Source of the DNA: Thermoclostridium stercorarium subsp. stercorarium DSM 8532 | GTDB taxonomy: Bacteria; Bacillota; Clostridia; DSM-8532 | NCBI RefSeq assembly: GCF_000331995.1 | Contig: NC_020134.1 | Location: 1,835,465-1,899,464 of the forward strand | Direction of reading: 5' to 3' | Length of the DNA: 64,000 nucleotides | Shown: in pieces, positions 8,753 to 17,169 of the stretch | Layout: each line of letters begins with the position of its first letter | Numbering within the stretch: position 1 is the stretch's first letter | Notes under the pieces: generated by a model | Database searches by the model: none | The model's input: the letters and a program-made list of their open reading frames with translations, nothing else | Told to the model about the DNA's origin: nothing | Made by a program: the position numbers and the translations under genes

Positions 8753-9817
8753 TCAATTCAAATGCTTTTTTTTCGCTATATACATATTCACGACAAGGGC
8801 TGCAAGAATGATAATCCCGCAGTAGCCTATAAGGGGGTATAGAAACTTAACCAGATTTGAAAAACCCAAACGGCTTGACAATAAAGCCACAACGGTTGAA
8901 GCCGCCACTATGTACCTTCCCTTTACGGGTTTTTTCTCCATATCGATAACCCTTGAGGTAAATCCGTAAAGGGAACTGACTGCAGTTGTGTAAATTTCGG
9001 CAATCAGAACAATTGCATACACAACCTGCAAAAGCGGCGAAATACCTCCCGCAATATGGAGCATCGGAACTTCAAATTTATCTATAACTGCCATATATCC
9101 TGACAGCGCAAGGTAAATCATACCGGCTCCAGCACCAAGACCCAGACCACCGAGTATTGCCCCGTTCCTTATTGTTTTTTCATCCTTCGCCTCATTTCCC
9201 AATGGTCCGAGTATCGCAACCGATGTAACGGTATTATACGACACATATAAAACAGAGGCGGCAAGCCAGTGATTTACCAGTCCGTCCTGGCTTATTACCG
9301 GAAATACCGGTTTTACAGGATTCTGAGCAAATGAAAACACACTGACCGCCATAACCACCGTCAATAAAAAGGGCACTACAAAGCTTATCGAATTTATAAC
9401 CCCATTAATCCCCGTGAGCACCGTAAGGGCAGTAAGAACGGCCATAACCGTATTCCCCGCTATTGCAGGAAGCCTTAACTGCTGTTCAAACAGTGCGCCG
9501 TTCCCGGCTATCATTACCGAAAAGGTGCCAAACAGAAAAAAGGTTATTATTGTGTCAATTACCGTTCCAAGAAACTTTCCCCCTGAGAAGCGGATAATCT
9601 CCAAATGGGATCTGGCATGCAGCTTATTTCCCAAATCCATGATTATAAAACCGAAAAAAATAAACAAGCCCGTTGCAACCAACAGTCCGCCCGCGCCGTA
9701 TATCCCAAACCTTGCGAAAAACTGCATGATTTCCTGTCCGGTGGCGAATCCCGCACCTACAACGGTACCTATATATGTTGCAGCCACTTTAAAAGCAGAA
9801 ATCCTTTTTCTTTTCAC
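8753..9817 (-). CDS. YkvI-family multi-pass membrane protein
   Basis: A 354-residue protein with about ten membrane helices. The start is GTG 9817, with AGGG in good position. The opening FKVAATYIGTVVGAGFATGQ and the EIMQFFARFG that follows are characteristic of YkvI-like members of the amino acid/polyamine transporter superfamily, where the GAGFATGQ loop corresponds to the unwound first helix. A role in uptake of an amino acid or related solute is reasonable by family but unproven. No transport partner genes adjoin it. Confidence 0.8.
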   Translation of the reverse strand: MKRKRISAFKVAATYIGTVVGAGFATGQEIMQFFARFGIYGAGGLLVATGLFIFFGFIIMDLGNKLHARSHLEIIRFSGGKFLGTVIDTIITFFLFGTFSVMIAGNGALFEQQLRLPAIAGNTVMAVLTALTVLTGINGVINSISFVVPFLLTVVMAVSVFSFAQNPVKPVFPVISQDGLVNHWLAASVLYVSYNTVTSVAILGPLGNEAKDEKTIRNGAILGGLGLGAGAGMIYLALSGYMAVIDKFEVPMLHIAGGISPLLQVVYAIVLIAEIYTTAVSSLYGFTSRVIDMEKKPVKGRYIVAASTVVALLSSRLGFSNLVKFLYPLIGYCGIIILAALVVNMYIAKKKHLN

Positions 9818-9907
9818 ACTTCATGTCCCTGAAAAGTGTCCGTAAAATTGTATGACTGCAAATATCATTTTATGCCATTGCAAACTTCAGCTTATATATT
9901 TGAATTT

Positions 9908-9942
9908 GAAAAAGAACCCTTTTTGAAAAAGGGTTCTTTTTC
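9908..9942. terminator. Perfect bidirectional terminator between ferredoxin and YkvI-type genes
   Basis: A 17-base arm GAAAAAGAACCCTTTTT (9908-9924) and its exact complement (9926-9942) around a single base. A- and T-runs at both ends make it work either way; it mainly serves the ferredoxin gene that stops at 9945. Confidence 0.9.
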
Positions 9943-9944
9943 AA

Positions 9945-10142
9945 TTAATCTTCTTCATCAATTTTTATAGCTCCAACGGGACACTGCTCTGCGGCTTCTC
10001 TTGCTGCATCCTCCGTATCCTCGGAAATTTCTTCATCTATTGCAGTGGCTGTTCCGTCATCGTCCATGCTGAACACTTCGGGGCACAAATCGGTGCAAAG
10101 CCCACACCCTATGCATACGTCCTTATCAACAAAAGCTTTCAT
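9945..10142 (-). CDS. Ferredoxin with one [4Fe-4S] cluster
   Basis: A 65-residue acidic electron carrier. The start is ATG 10142 because GGAGGTG sits five bases upstream; a longer in-frame start gives no added family sequence. The cluster motif CIGCGLCTDLCP near residues 10-21 plus the distant CPVGAI near residue 55 match the monocluster ferredoxins of Clostridia and thermophiles. It probably serves oxidoreductases of fermentation. It is monocistronic, with its own terminator. Confidence 0.93.
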   Translation of the reverse strand: MKAFVDKDVCIGCGLCTDLCPEVFSMDDDGTATAIDEEISEDTEDAAREAAEQCPVGAIKIDEED

Positions 10143-10471
10143 AAATACACCTCCCATCCCCTTATGATGAAATTTGCTGACAGTATTTCCATTTTAAAAA
10201 ATTTTCAGCAAACTTCAATACCCTTTTTATAACAAAACCTATTATACTACATAATTAATTGTATTTCCGTATCCTGCGCAACAAAATTTATTTTTCTGAA
10301 AAAATCATCTTGCTGTTAAAATATATCACATAACCGGGCAGATTATGTTTTTTACAGTATGTTTTTTCATGTGCGGACTTTGGGTTAAAACGTCTTGTTT
10401 TTACGGAAATCAACGGCCGTAACGAAAATAATTGTCTTTTCCGATAAATAACACGGCAGTCCTTGTCCTTA

Positions 10472-10500
10472 TTGTTAACAGGAGGATCATATTATATAAT
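10472..10500 (+). promoter_or_regulatory. Predicted sigma-A promoter for the secreted Pro/Thr-linker protein
   Basis: TTGTTA (10472-10477), 17-base spacer, perfect TATAAT (10495-10500), 89 bases before the start codon. The rest of the 10143-10588 gap shows no reading frame, hairpin or known RNA that I could recognise. Confidence 0.6.
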
Positions 10501-10588
10501 GTTGATATACGCTTAAATACTGCCGGGAATCATTATAAAACATCCTGAACGTCACAAAAGGTTTAAAATAAAAAAAGGTGGTTTAGGC

Positions 10589-12121
10589 ATGAGGAAAGAT
10601 CTCCGTACCGTTGTTCTTGTTCCGTGTATACTGACCTGCATACTTGCAGTTCTTGTGATATTTGACATAAAGGGTATCTCGCTGGTTCCGGCAAAATCCA
10701 AGGGCTCTAAAAAAGTGGCAGTTACCGTTACTCCCACACCGGCAGCCCAACCAACCCTGGCCCATGATACCGTTGAAGCACCGGCACACGAACCTGAGCC
10801 GACAGACTGGGAGTCCGAAATTCCCTCGGTTTCCATCACCCCTACTAACGCGCCCACACCTGAACCCACTCCGGCTTTGACCCCGGCGCCCACCGAGGCT
10901 GCGGCAAACAATCCTGAGCATGCGCCGTCTGGTACACCGGCGGATGAACAAAAAATAAACTTTAATGCCGTTTACAGGGCAGACGGAAAAAATTATTCTT
11001 TAATAGCCGATAAAAATACAATGACTTACCTGATTTTGAACAAAAAAGACAATTCGGTAAGAAAAACCGGTTTTCCGTTTCATTCCGTATATGCAGAGTT
11101 CCCCGGAGAACAACTTGGGCCGATTATAGGTCATAAGGATGATCGTTTTGTGTTTATGTCAAACAATAAAGTTGTCGCATCGGACGGAATACAGGAGGAA
11201 GTTCTGCTTGAGCTGGATGAAATTCCGAACATTAATGCGATAACGAAAAGTGAAAACAGGGTTTTGGCTGCCTTCTCAACTTCCGCAGGACAAACGGTGT
11301 GCATTGCCGACCTGAGGAATTTTTACGCGGAAATATACTATGAAAAATCCGCTATCAATTATTCATATATGGTACTAACCGATGAGAATTTCAGTTACAG
11401 CAAAAAACGCAGAATTCCGGCAGGGCCGTATTATGAGTTTCTCTATACCGCAAGGGACGGAAAGGTCAAATTGCTGGCAATGGTAAATGAAATAACCGAT
11501 TACACCCTGGATACCGGAAATAATACTGTCACCATCAAGACTGTCGGAAATGACAGCTTCAAGATTGATTTAAAAACCGACAAACTGACGACAAGCAAAT
11601 CCATAAGTAAGGAACGTACACTTTATTTGCCTGCATATGGCGACGGTATTATTGAAAACCTTACCGATATCCGCTTTATAAACAGGAACGATCCCGACGA
11701 ACCGGTGGTTCTGAAAGTATTGCCCACTTCATACAAGGCCGATGTCTATTATAATTCATATTATGATACTTTTTATTTCAACTTTTATCTGCCCGGGAAA
11801 GAAAATCTCCTGCCTTCATCCGGCGTTGCGGGCTCGTTTACGGTGATAGATTATTCGGTTATTTCACTCGTTGAGAATAAATTTTTCAGAGGATCGACTG
11901 TAAAAAATCTTCTGTTTTCAGGTCAGACCGGCATTGGCAATGCTGAAATATATCTTATGGAACAATACGTGTCTTATAACAATGAGTATGTGCCTTTTGA
12001 AATGGTTTACGCATGGATACCCATTAAAAACAGCACAAAAGCATATCAGATATACATGTATGTTCCGTATGGCGAAAGCCATGAGCCGTATCTTGATTTT
12101 ATAAAGCAGCTCATATCATAA
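10589..12121 (+). CDS. Membrane-anchored extracellular protein of unknown function
   Basis: A 510-residue protein that I do not recognise. AAGGTGG precedes the ATG. Residues about 6-27 form one hydrophobic helix after a short basic stretch, so the rest should be outside the cell, either anchored or released. Residues about 45-120 are a low-complexity Pro/Thr/Glu/Ala linker with TPTPA and PTPEPTPA-like repeats. The remainder is rich in beta-type sequence, Tyr, Asn and Asp (for example DVYYNSYYDTFYFNFY near the C-terminal third), suggestive of a beta-propeller or beta-sandwich surface domain. No cysteine-rich, catalytic or SLH motif is visible. It has a clear own promoter and no functional neighbour. 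Confidence 0.75.
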   Translation: MRKDLRTVVLVPCILTCILAVLVIFDIKGISLVPAKSKGSKKVAVTVTPTPAAQPTLAHDTVEAPAHEPEPTDWESEIPSVSITPTNAPTPEPTPALTPAPTEAAANNPEHAPSGTPADEQKINFNAVYRADGKNYSLIADKNTMTYLILNKKDNSVRKTGFPFHSVYAEFPGEQLGPIIGHKDDRFVFMSNNKVVASDGIQEEVLLELDEIPNINAITKSENRVLAAFSTSAGQTVCIADLRNFYAEIYYEKSAINYSYMVLTDENFSYSKKRRIPAGPYYEFLYTARDGKVKLLAMVNEITDYTLDTGNNTVTIKTVGNDSFKIDLKTDKLTTSKSISKERTLYLPAYGDGIIENLTDIRFINRNDPDEPVVLKVLPTSYKADVYYNSYYDTFYFNFYLPGKENLLPSSGVAGSFTVIDYSVISLVENKFFRGSTVKNLLFSGQTGIGNAEIYLMEQYVSYNNEYVPFEMVYAWIPIKNSTKAYQIYMYVPYGESHEPYLDFIKQLIS

Positions 12122-12129
12122 AAATGCCC

Positions 12130-12153
12130 GAGGCAGAGCTTCGGCCCTGCCTC
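12130..12153 (-). terminator. Hairpin with cTTCGg loop between convergent genes
   Basis: GAGGCAG (12130-12136) pairs with CTGCCTC (12147-12153), and an inner GC pair closes a TTCG tetraloop. On the minus strand GGGCATTTTT follows, so it could terminate the small gene at 12161. The T-run is offset, hence only moderate support. Confidence 0.5.
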
Positions 12154-12160
12154 AAAATGT

Positions 12161-12355
12161 TTAATACCCTCTTTTTCTGTAATCACTATAAAGGTTTTCT
12201 ATGGATCGGTCATAGGTTTTTTCTCCGTCCTTTGAGAAAAAACATCCCGGCACTTCGCCGTTTCTGCGGTGGTACGCCACGCATTCGCAGCATTTGCCGC
12301 GCCGGGAGCAGGGATATGTACAGGTACAGCTGATCTTATTATATTCACAAGCCAT
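12161..12355 (-). CDS. Small cysteine-rich protein, DUF6485-like
   Basis: A 64-residue cytosolic protein with GGAGGG six bases ahead of ATG 12355. Cysteines at C11[13 protein letters not shown] and GC near residue 37, with the conserved-looking [16 protein letters not shown] and NGEVPGCFF segments, match a small family found in anaerobes and archaea. The spacing suggests metal binding, perhaps zinc or an iron-sulfur cluster. Function is not known. Confidence 0.75.
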   Translation of the reverse strand: MACEYNKISCTCTYPCSRRGKCCECVAYHRRNGEVPGCFFSKDGEKTYDRSIENLYSDYRKRGY

Positions 12356-12532
12356 TTTAAACCCTCCGGAACAGTTTTATTACCATTTAATTATAGAAAT
12401 TACTTTTATACTTTTCAATAAATTGGGGCTGGTATATTTTAACGGAAAGGCATTTCACGCCCGTCAGAAAATATCCCAGGGCAATTCAGAAACTCACTCC
12501 ACGCGAAAGGATTGGCTAAAGAAAATCCGGCC

Positions 12533-13072
12533 TTAAATCAGCTTACCGCAAAAATGCCTTTCGTACATATTGATGGCCTCCCTTATTATGTTTTTTGCCT
12601 CCTCAGGGCCAAGAACTTCGGTTGCTGCCGATACTTTGTTTTCAAGACTTTTATAAACTTCAAAAAAGTGCTTTATCTCGCTGGATATGTGCGGAGGAAC
12701 GGCATTAATATCCTTATAGAAATTCCATGTAGGATCTTTCACAGGTATTGCAATTATTTTATCATCCACTTCGTCACAGTCAACCATCCGTACAACACCT
12801 ATAGGATAACATTTTACCATTATCATCGGATCCAACGATTCACTTGACAAAACCAGCACATCAAGTGGATCCCTGTCATTCGCGTAAGTTCTGGGTATAA
12901 AACCATAATTGGCGGGATAATGGGTGGATGTATAGAGAATTCTGTCCAGTACCAGCAATCCCGTCCGTTTGTCAAGTTCATATTTCTTTTTGCTACCCGC
13001 GGGTATTTCAATCACAGCAGTAAACTCATGAGGTTTTATTTCTTCCGGATCTATATCATGCCAAATGTTCAT
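12533..13072 (-). CDS. ppa: Inorganic pyrophosphatase, family I
   Basis: A 179-residue soluble enzyme that hydrolyses pyrophosphate to phosphate with Mg2+. The start is ATG 13072 behind GGAGGGTGG; a longer in-frame start adds 14 unlikely residues. Family features: AVIEIPAGSKKKYELDK with substrate-contacting lysines, YPANYGFIPRTY, and the signature DRDPLDVLVL with metal-binding aspartates, then DCDEVDDKIIAIPVKDP. The length is normal for the bacterial family. It is monocistronic and convergent with nothing close by. Confidence 0.95.
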   Translation of the reverse strand: MNIWHDIDPEEIKPHEFTAVIEIPAGSKKKYELDKRTGLLVLDRILYTSTHYPANYGFIPRTYANDRDPLDVLVLSSESLDPMIMVKCYPIGVVRMVDCDEVDDKIIAIPVKDPTWNFYKDINAVPPHISSEIKHFFEVYKSLENKVSAATEVLGPEEAKNIIREAINMYERHFCGKLI

Positions 13073-13249
13073 GTAATACCACCCTCCGTTCTTTACCTTC
13101 GGTAAATCATGCAAGTAACAAATTATGCTAACATTTCAACGGTTACATATCAAGACAATTTATTTTTTGCTTTTTTTATTATAAATTGCAATATTAAATG
13201 CCGTGAAAAATTTGGTAAATCCATTGCTTACTGGAATAAATTCTATACA

Positions 13250-13437
13250 TCATACCGCCATTTCTATGGCTGACCTATAACCAAACATTCTTCTTGGATA
13301 TTCATTAATCCATCTCTCTATACTTTTTATTTTTGCTTTACTTACTTTTGATATATCTGTTCCTTTTGGTATAAATCTTCTTATCAGTTTATTAATATTT
13401 TCGTTCGTTCCTCTTTCCCAAGAACTATAAGGATGAG
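13250..13437 (-). pseudogene. IS30-family transposase, C-terminal stump
   Basis: The minus strand reads SSWERGTNENINKLIRRF, then IPKGTDI, WINEYPRRMFGYRSA and a stop at 13252-13250. These are the last roughly 60 residues of an IS30 transposase, including the catalytic-glutamate region (ERGTNEN). The upstream part is missing: the frame runs into the left end of the IS256-family element. No matching 5' half lies beyond the right end of that element, so this is a truncated relic. Confidence 0.85.
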
Positions 13438-14731
13438 GGGTGTTAAAATAAAATTGTGTCTGGTGTATAATAAAATCACAAAGGAGGCTGGTAATTATGG
13501 ATAAAAATACCTATTATGAAACAGTCAAAAATATGGCGGTTGAAAAAGTATTAAACCAGTATTGCTCTGATTCAGATCCATCACGCCCTGCCCTCAAAAA
13601 GTTGCTGGAGGATTTGCTCGACTGGTTTATGTTGTCTGAACGCCAAATCTATCTCTTGAAAAACGAGAACGACAAAGGCAACGGCTTTTATGATAGAAAA
13701 CTTGGTACACCTATGGGTAACCTGGACATCTCTGTCCCAAGAACTCGCACTGGCGATTTCAGACCCCACATCCTACCTGAACCGTATAAAAGGGTGGATG
13801 AATCCTATACAGACCTTCTTATGTCCCTTGTTGTCAACGGTTATTCAGAATCTTCTCTCTTAAATACCCTCAAAAGCCTCAACCTTCCTTACTCTGATGA
13901 TGAACTCAACAAAATCAAAGATGACCTAAAAAGTGAATTAGACCTTTTCAAACAACGGGAATTACCCGAATCGGTGTTTGCTTTATTAATCGATGCTTAT
14001 CATTGTGAGATAAAAGACGGCTCAAAAGTGAAGAAAGCCGCATGCTACATAATCCTTGGCGTTGATATGGAAGGTAAGAAAGACATCTTTGGCCTTTACA
14101 CCTTCTTCGGCAAAGAAAACAGAGCCGATTGGAACAAGGTCTTTGAAGACTTGATAAACCGCGGTCTTAAACGAGTTTTAGTGGTTGTAAGTGATGATTT
14201 CCCAGGTATTATCGAGACCGTCAAAGCTGTATATCCATATGCTGATCATCAGCTCTGTTTTGTACACCTTCAGAGAAATATCCGCAAATACATGACCAAA
14301 GCTGATGCCGCAGAATTCAATAAAGAACTCGATAAAATAAAATTTGCTTCTTCCTTTGATGAAGCTGTTCAAAAGTTTTATGACCTTTGCAGTAAATTTA
14401 AGAGTAAATATAGCCGATATATGAACATTCTCATGGAGAAAGCAGAACATTATATGGCTTTCATTAAATACCCCGAATCCTTGAGGAAGCATGTTTATAC
14501 TACCAACAGTGTAGAGAGTATCAACAGTCTAGTTGAAAAAATTCGGATAAGATCGGGTGGTTACTTTAACTCTGTCGAAGTATTGGAAATTAACATATAT
14601 TTACAGAGGGAGAACTTGAGGCGGACAAAATGGAAAAAAGCGGTACCAATGATAAATGCTCACATTTATGAAATACAACAAATTTTCCAGTTACGTTACT
14701 TTAATCAGACACAAAATTCTTGACAACTCTC
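13438..14731 (+). mobile_element. IS256-family insertion sequence
   Basis: One transposase gene framed by imperfect inverted repeats of about 25 bases. The left end reads GGGTGTTAAAATAAAATTG followed by TGTCTG; the right end read inward is GAGAGTTGTCAAGAATTTTG followed by TGTCTG. The shared inner core is TTGTGTCTG (13455-13463 on the left, its complement at 14706-14714). Exact outer limits are uncertain by a few bases. I see no 8-9 base target duplication: the left flank is IS30 sequence, the right flank is not. One side was probably deleted or recombined after insertion. Confidence 0.85.
13497..14723 (+). CDS. IS256-family transposase
   Basis: A 408-residue DDE transposase of usual length. 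AGGAGG precedes ATG 13497. The catalytic triad fits Asp166 (LLIDAYHCE), Asp233 (VVVSDDFPGI) and Glu340 (TTNSVESINSLVEK). The family's C-H signature is present in HQLCFVHLQRNIRKY. Conserved IS256 elements such as DRKLGTPMGNLDISVPRTR and GYSESS are intact and there is no frame break, so the enzyme may still be active. Confidence 0.96.
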   Translation: MDKNTYYETVKNMAVEKVLNQYCSDSDPSRPALKKLLEDLLDWFMLSERQIYLLKNENDKGNGFYDRKLGTPMGNLDISVPRTRTGDFRPHILPEPYKRVDESYTDLLMSLVVNGYSESSLLNTLKSLNLPYSDDELNKIKDDLKSELDLFKQRELPESVFALLIDAYHCEIKDGSKVKKAACYIILGVDMEGKKDIFGLYTFFGKENRADWNKVFEDLINRGLKRVLVVVSDDFPGIIETVKAVYPYADHQLCFVHLQRNIRKYMTKADAAEFNKELDKIKFASSFDEAVQKFYDLCSKFKSKYSRYMNILMEKAEHYMAFIKYPESLRKHVYTTNSVESINSLVEKIRIRSGGYFNSVEVLEINIYLQRENLRRTKWKKAVPMINAHIYEIQQIFQLRYFNQTQNS

Positions 14732-14904
14732 GTTTTTTCTTGTTTCTGTGTTATTATTCATATATAACTCATGGTACTCCTTTGCTAATGTTTTTCTTTG
14801 GTTATTAAACATTTTACAATGGATTACCATGAGTTTTCTATATATTACGGCATTTTATTTTACAACTTCCCTTTTGCTTTTTTTATCACTGTTAATAAAT
14901 TGTT

Positions 14905-14932
14905 TAAAATTTTCACAGCTAATTGTCGAAAA
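14905..14932 (+). promoter_or_regulatory. Degenerate sigma-D-like promoter of the decayed chemoreceptor
   Basis: TAAA at 14905-14908, a 16-base spacer and GTCGAAAA at 14925-14932, against the consensus TAAA-N15-GCCGATAA. It lies in the same relative place as the better site before the paralogous gene at 22851. The rest of 14732-14986 shows no convincing gene. Confidence 0.35.
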
Positions 14933-14986
14933 AATAATAAGCTCTATATTTAACTTTCTAAAAAGGAAGGCAGGTACGTCTCAATT

Positions 14987-17084
14987 ATGCAAGTAAAACA
15001 AATTTTTTCCAGGCTACCTGAAATATTCAGTTTTAAAACCATCCGTTCAAAACTTCTGACCGCTTTTCTTATTAACATTATTCCAGTCATAGTGTTGGGA
15101 AGTGTTTCATATCATATTTCAAAAAAGATCGGTCAAGGAAATGGCACAGTCAACCATAAACGATGCACTTACCCAATCAAGGAATTACCTTGAACAGGTA
15201 TTCAGAAACATAGACGCATTATCCAGACAAGTGTTAAGTGACGCATATATACAGGAGTATTTAATCCTAAGCAATGACAACAAGATGAAATACATTAACC
15301 TTCAAAGCGAAGTAAACAAAAAATTGAGCAATATAAGCTTCAATTATGATTTCGTGGCGTCGGTAAGCATTATTGCCGACAATAAAAAATCCATATCCAC
15401 GGCTGATTACAGTTTGTCCAATATTGATTATTCAGAATTTCTTGAGGACGAATTGACCAAAATGGCTACCGAAAAGGACGGTCAGCTGTATTTTGCCAGC
15501 AAGCATGAATTTTTGGATAAATACAAAAGGACAAATGTCAAGGCCAATGCATATGCTTTTACCGCGGTACGCGCATTAAAAAATATTTCCCGAGGGGCGG
15601 TCACAGGCTACGTTTTTATTGACGTTAAAGAATCAAGCATTCAAAACATGCTTAATGAACTTGAGAATGGTATTGAAGGGGAATACTACCTCATCTCCCC
15701 TGACGGACGAGTGCTGTCTTCAAAATCCAATTCCAATGAGACAGAAGAAAACAGCGAAAATATTAATGAACAGCATTTTATACGGGAAATTCGCCAGAGC
15801 TGTCTGGAAGAAGGAACAATGTTCGTAACTTTCAAAAAGCAGCCGTATATGTTGGCATATACCCATATCGGCAATTCAAACTTTTTACTTCTTTCCCTTG
15901 TTCCTGAAAAAGTTTTGTTTAAAGCATCCCGCAGTATATTAAAATCGACGTTAATTCTTGTAATTCTGGGTTCGGCTTTCGCAGTGGGAATAGGCCTGTA
16001 TATGTCCATGAATATGGGCAGGAGCATTAACAGTATCATTAACACAGCAATACAGGCAGCTTCAGGTGATCTGTCGGTAAAATTCACATCAAACAGAAAA
16101 GACGAACTCGGTCTTCTCGCAAAATCTATTGACACAATGATTACGAATACAAGAAATCTCATTGCAAATACCATTGAAATTTCGAACAAAGTGGCAGATT
16201 CAGCCACAACCGTTGCATCGACAACCCATTATGTATCGGAAATTTCAAAAGATATAACAGTCGCAATTCAGGAAATTGCCAAAGGTGCTTCCGATCAGGC
16301 AAGCAACGCCGAGGAGAGCGTAAACCTGATGGACCAGCTTGCAATGAGAATAAACAAAGTGTCCGAAACGACAAACGAAATAGAAAAACTTTCAAAGGAA
16401 GCCATTGAGATAACTGGCCAGGGTCTTTCAACGGTTGGAGAACTTGAAAGGAAAACCGTTGAGACAACCGACAATACCAATGCCATTACAAAAGATATAC
16501 AGGCTCTTGACACCCATTCCAAATCCATTGGAAAAATTGTGAATGTTATAAGAGCAATAGCAGATCAGACCAATCTTTTAGCCCTGAATGCAGCCATTGA
16601 GGCTGCAAGAGCCGGTGAAGCCGGACGCGGGTTTGCAGTGGTTGCGGATGAAGTCCGGAAACTTGCGGAACAATCCATGGAAGCCACAAAAGAAATTTCA
16701 ACTATAATAAATAATGCCCTTAAGCAGACAGAACTGACCGTACAACGCTCAGTGGAAATGGAAAAGTCATTAAGGTCCCAGAATGAAGCCGTTAATAACA
16801 CAATTGAATTCTTCAGGCGTATAAATGCTGCAATGCAGTCTCTCGCCGAATGAATAGAGGAAATAAGAAAAGAAACTGCTGAGATGAATTCCTGCAAGAC
16901 TGATACCATTGAATCCATTCAGAATATATCGGCCGTTTCACAGGAAACCGCTGCATCATCCGAAGAAGCCAATGCTTCAACCGAAGAGCAGCTTGCAAAT
17001 ATTGAACATCTTGCCTCTTTGGCAAAAGAACTGGGTGAAGTGGCTCAGAAAATGAAAGAGTCAATCGGAGTATTTAAAATATAA
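14987..17084 (+). pseudogene. Methyl-accepting chemotaxis protein, broken by a frameshift and an in-frame stop
   Basis: The start at 14987 gives a first membrane helix ([20 protein letters not shown]) in the same order as the intact paralogue at 22851-24956. The frame breaks at the A-run 15121-15126: downstream homology ([20 protein letters not shown]) continues in the +1 frame to a TGA at 16851-16853. After that stop the same frame carries the missing tail to 17084, ending MKESIGVFKI. The paralogue has a lysine codon where the TGA stands. The sensor, HAMP and methyl-accepting domains, including [19 protein letters not shown], are otherwise well preserved, so decay is recent or the sequence has errors. 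A product starting inside would lack the first helix and the last 77 residues. Confidence 0.9.
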
Positions 17085-17122
17085 ATCAGTTGAGCGGGCT
17101 TAGCACTGAAATCATAAACATG

Positions 17123-17160
17123 AACAAACCGGGAAATGACGCATTTCCCGGTTTGTTTTT
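17123..17160. terminator. Rho-independent terminator between chemoreceptor relic and galactanase
   Basis: AACAAACCGGGAAAT (17123-17137) pairs exactly with 17143-17157 around the loop GACGC, with TTTTT to 17160 on the plus strand. It ends the plus-strand unit and may also stop the converging galactanase transcript. Confidence 0.85.
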
Positions 17161-17169
17161 CGCATTAAT

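Noticed and set aside
14748-14996. Open frame between the IS element and the chemoreceptor relic
   Set aside because: Very hydrophobic, Leu/Phe/Ser-rich with no ribosome site, in an AT-rich intergenic region.
16851-16853. In-frame TGA in the chemoreceptor as a selenocysteine codon
   Set aside because: The aligned residue in the paralogue is a lysine, no SECIS-like hairpin is evident, and a frame break elsewhere in the gene supports decay.
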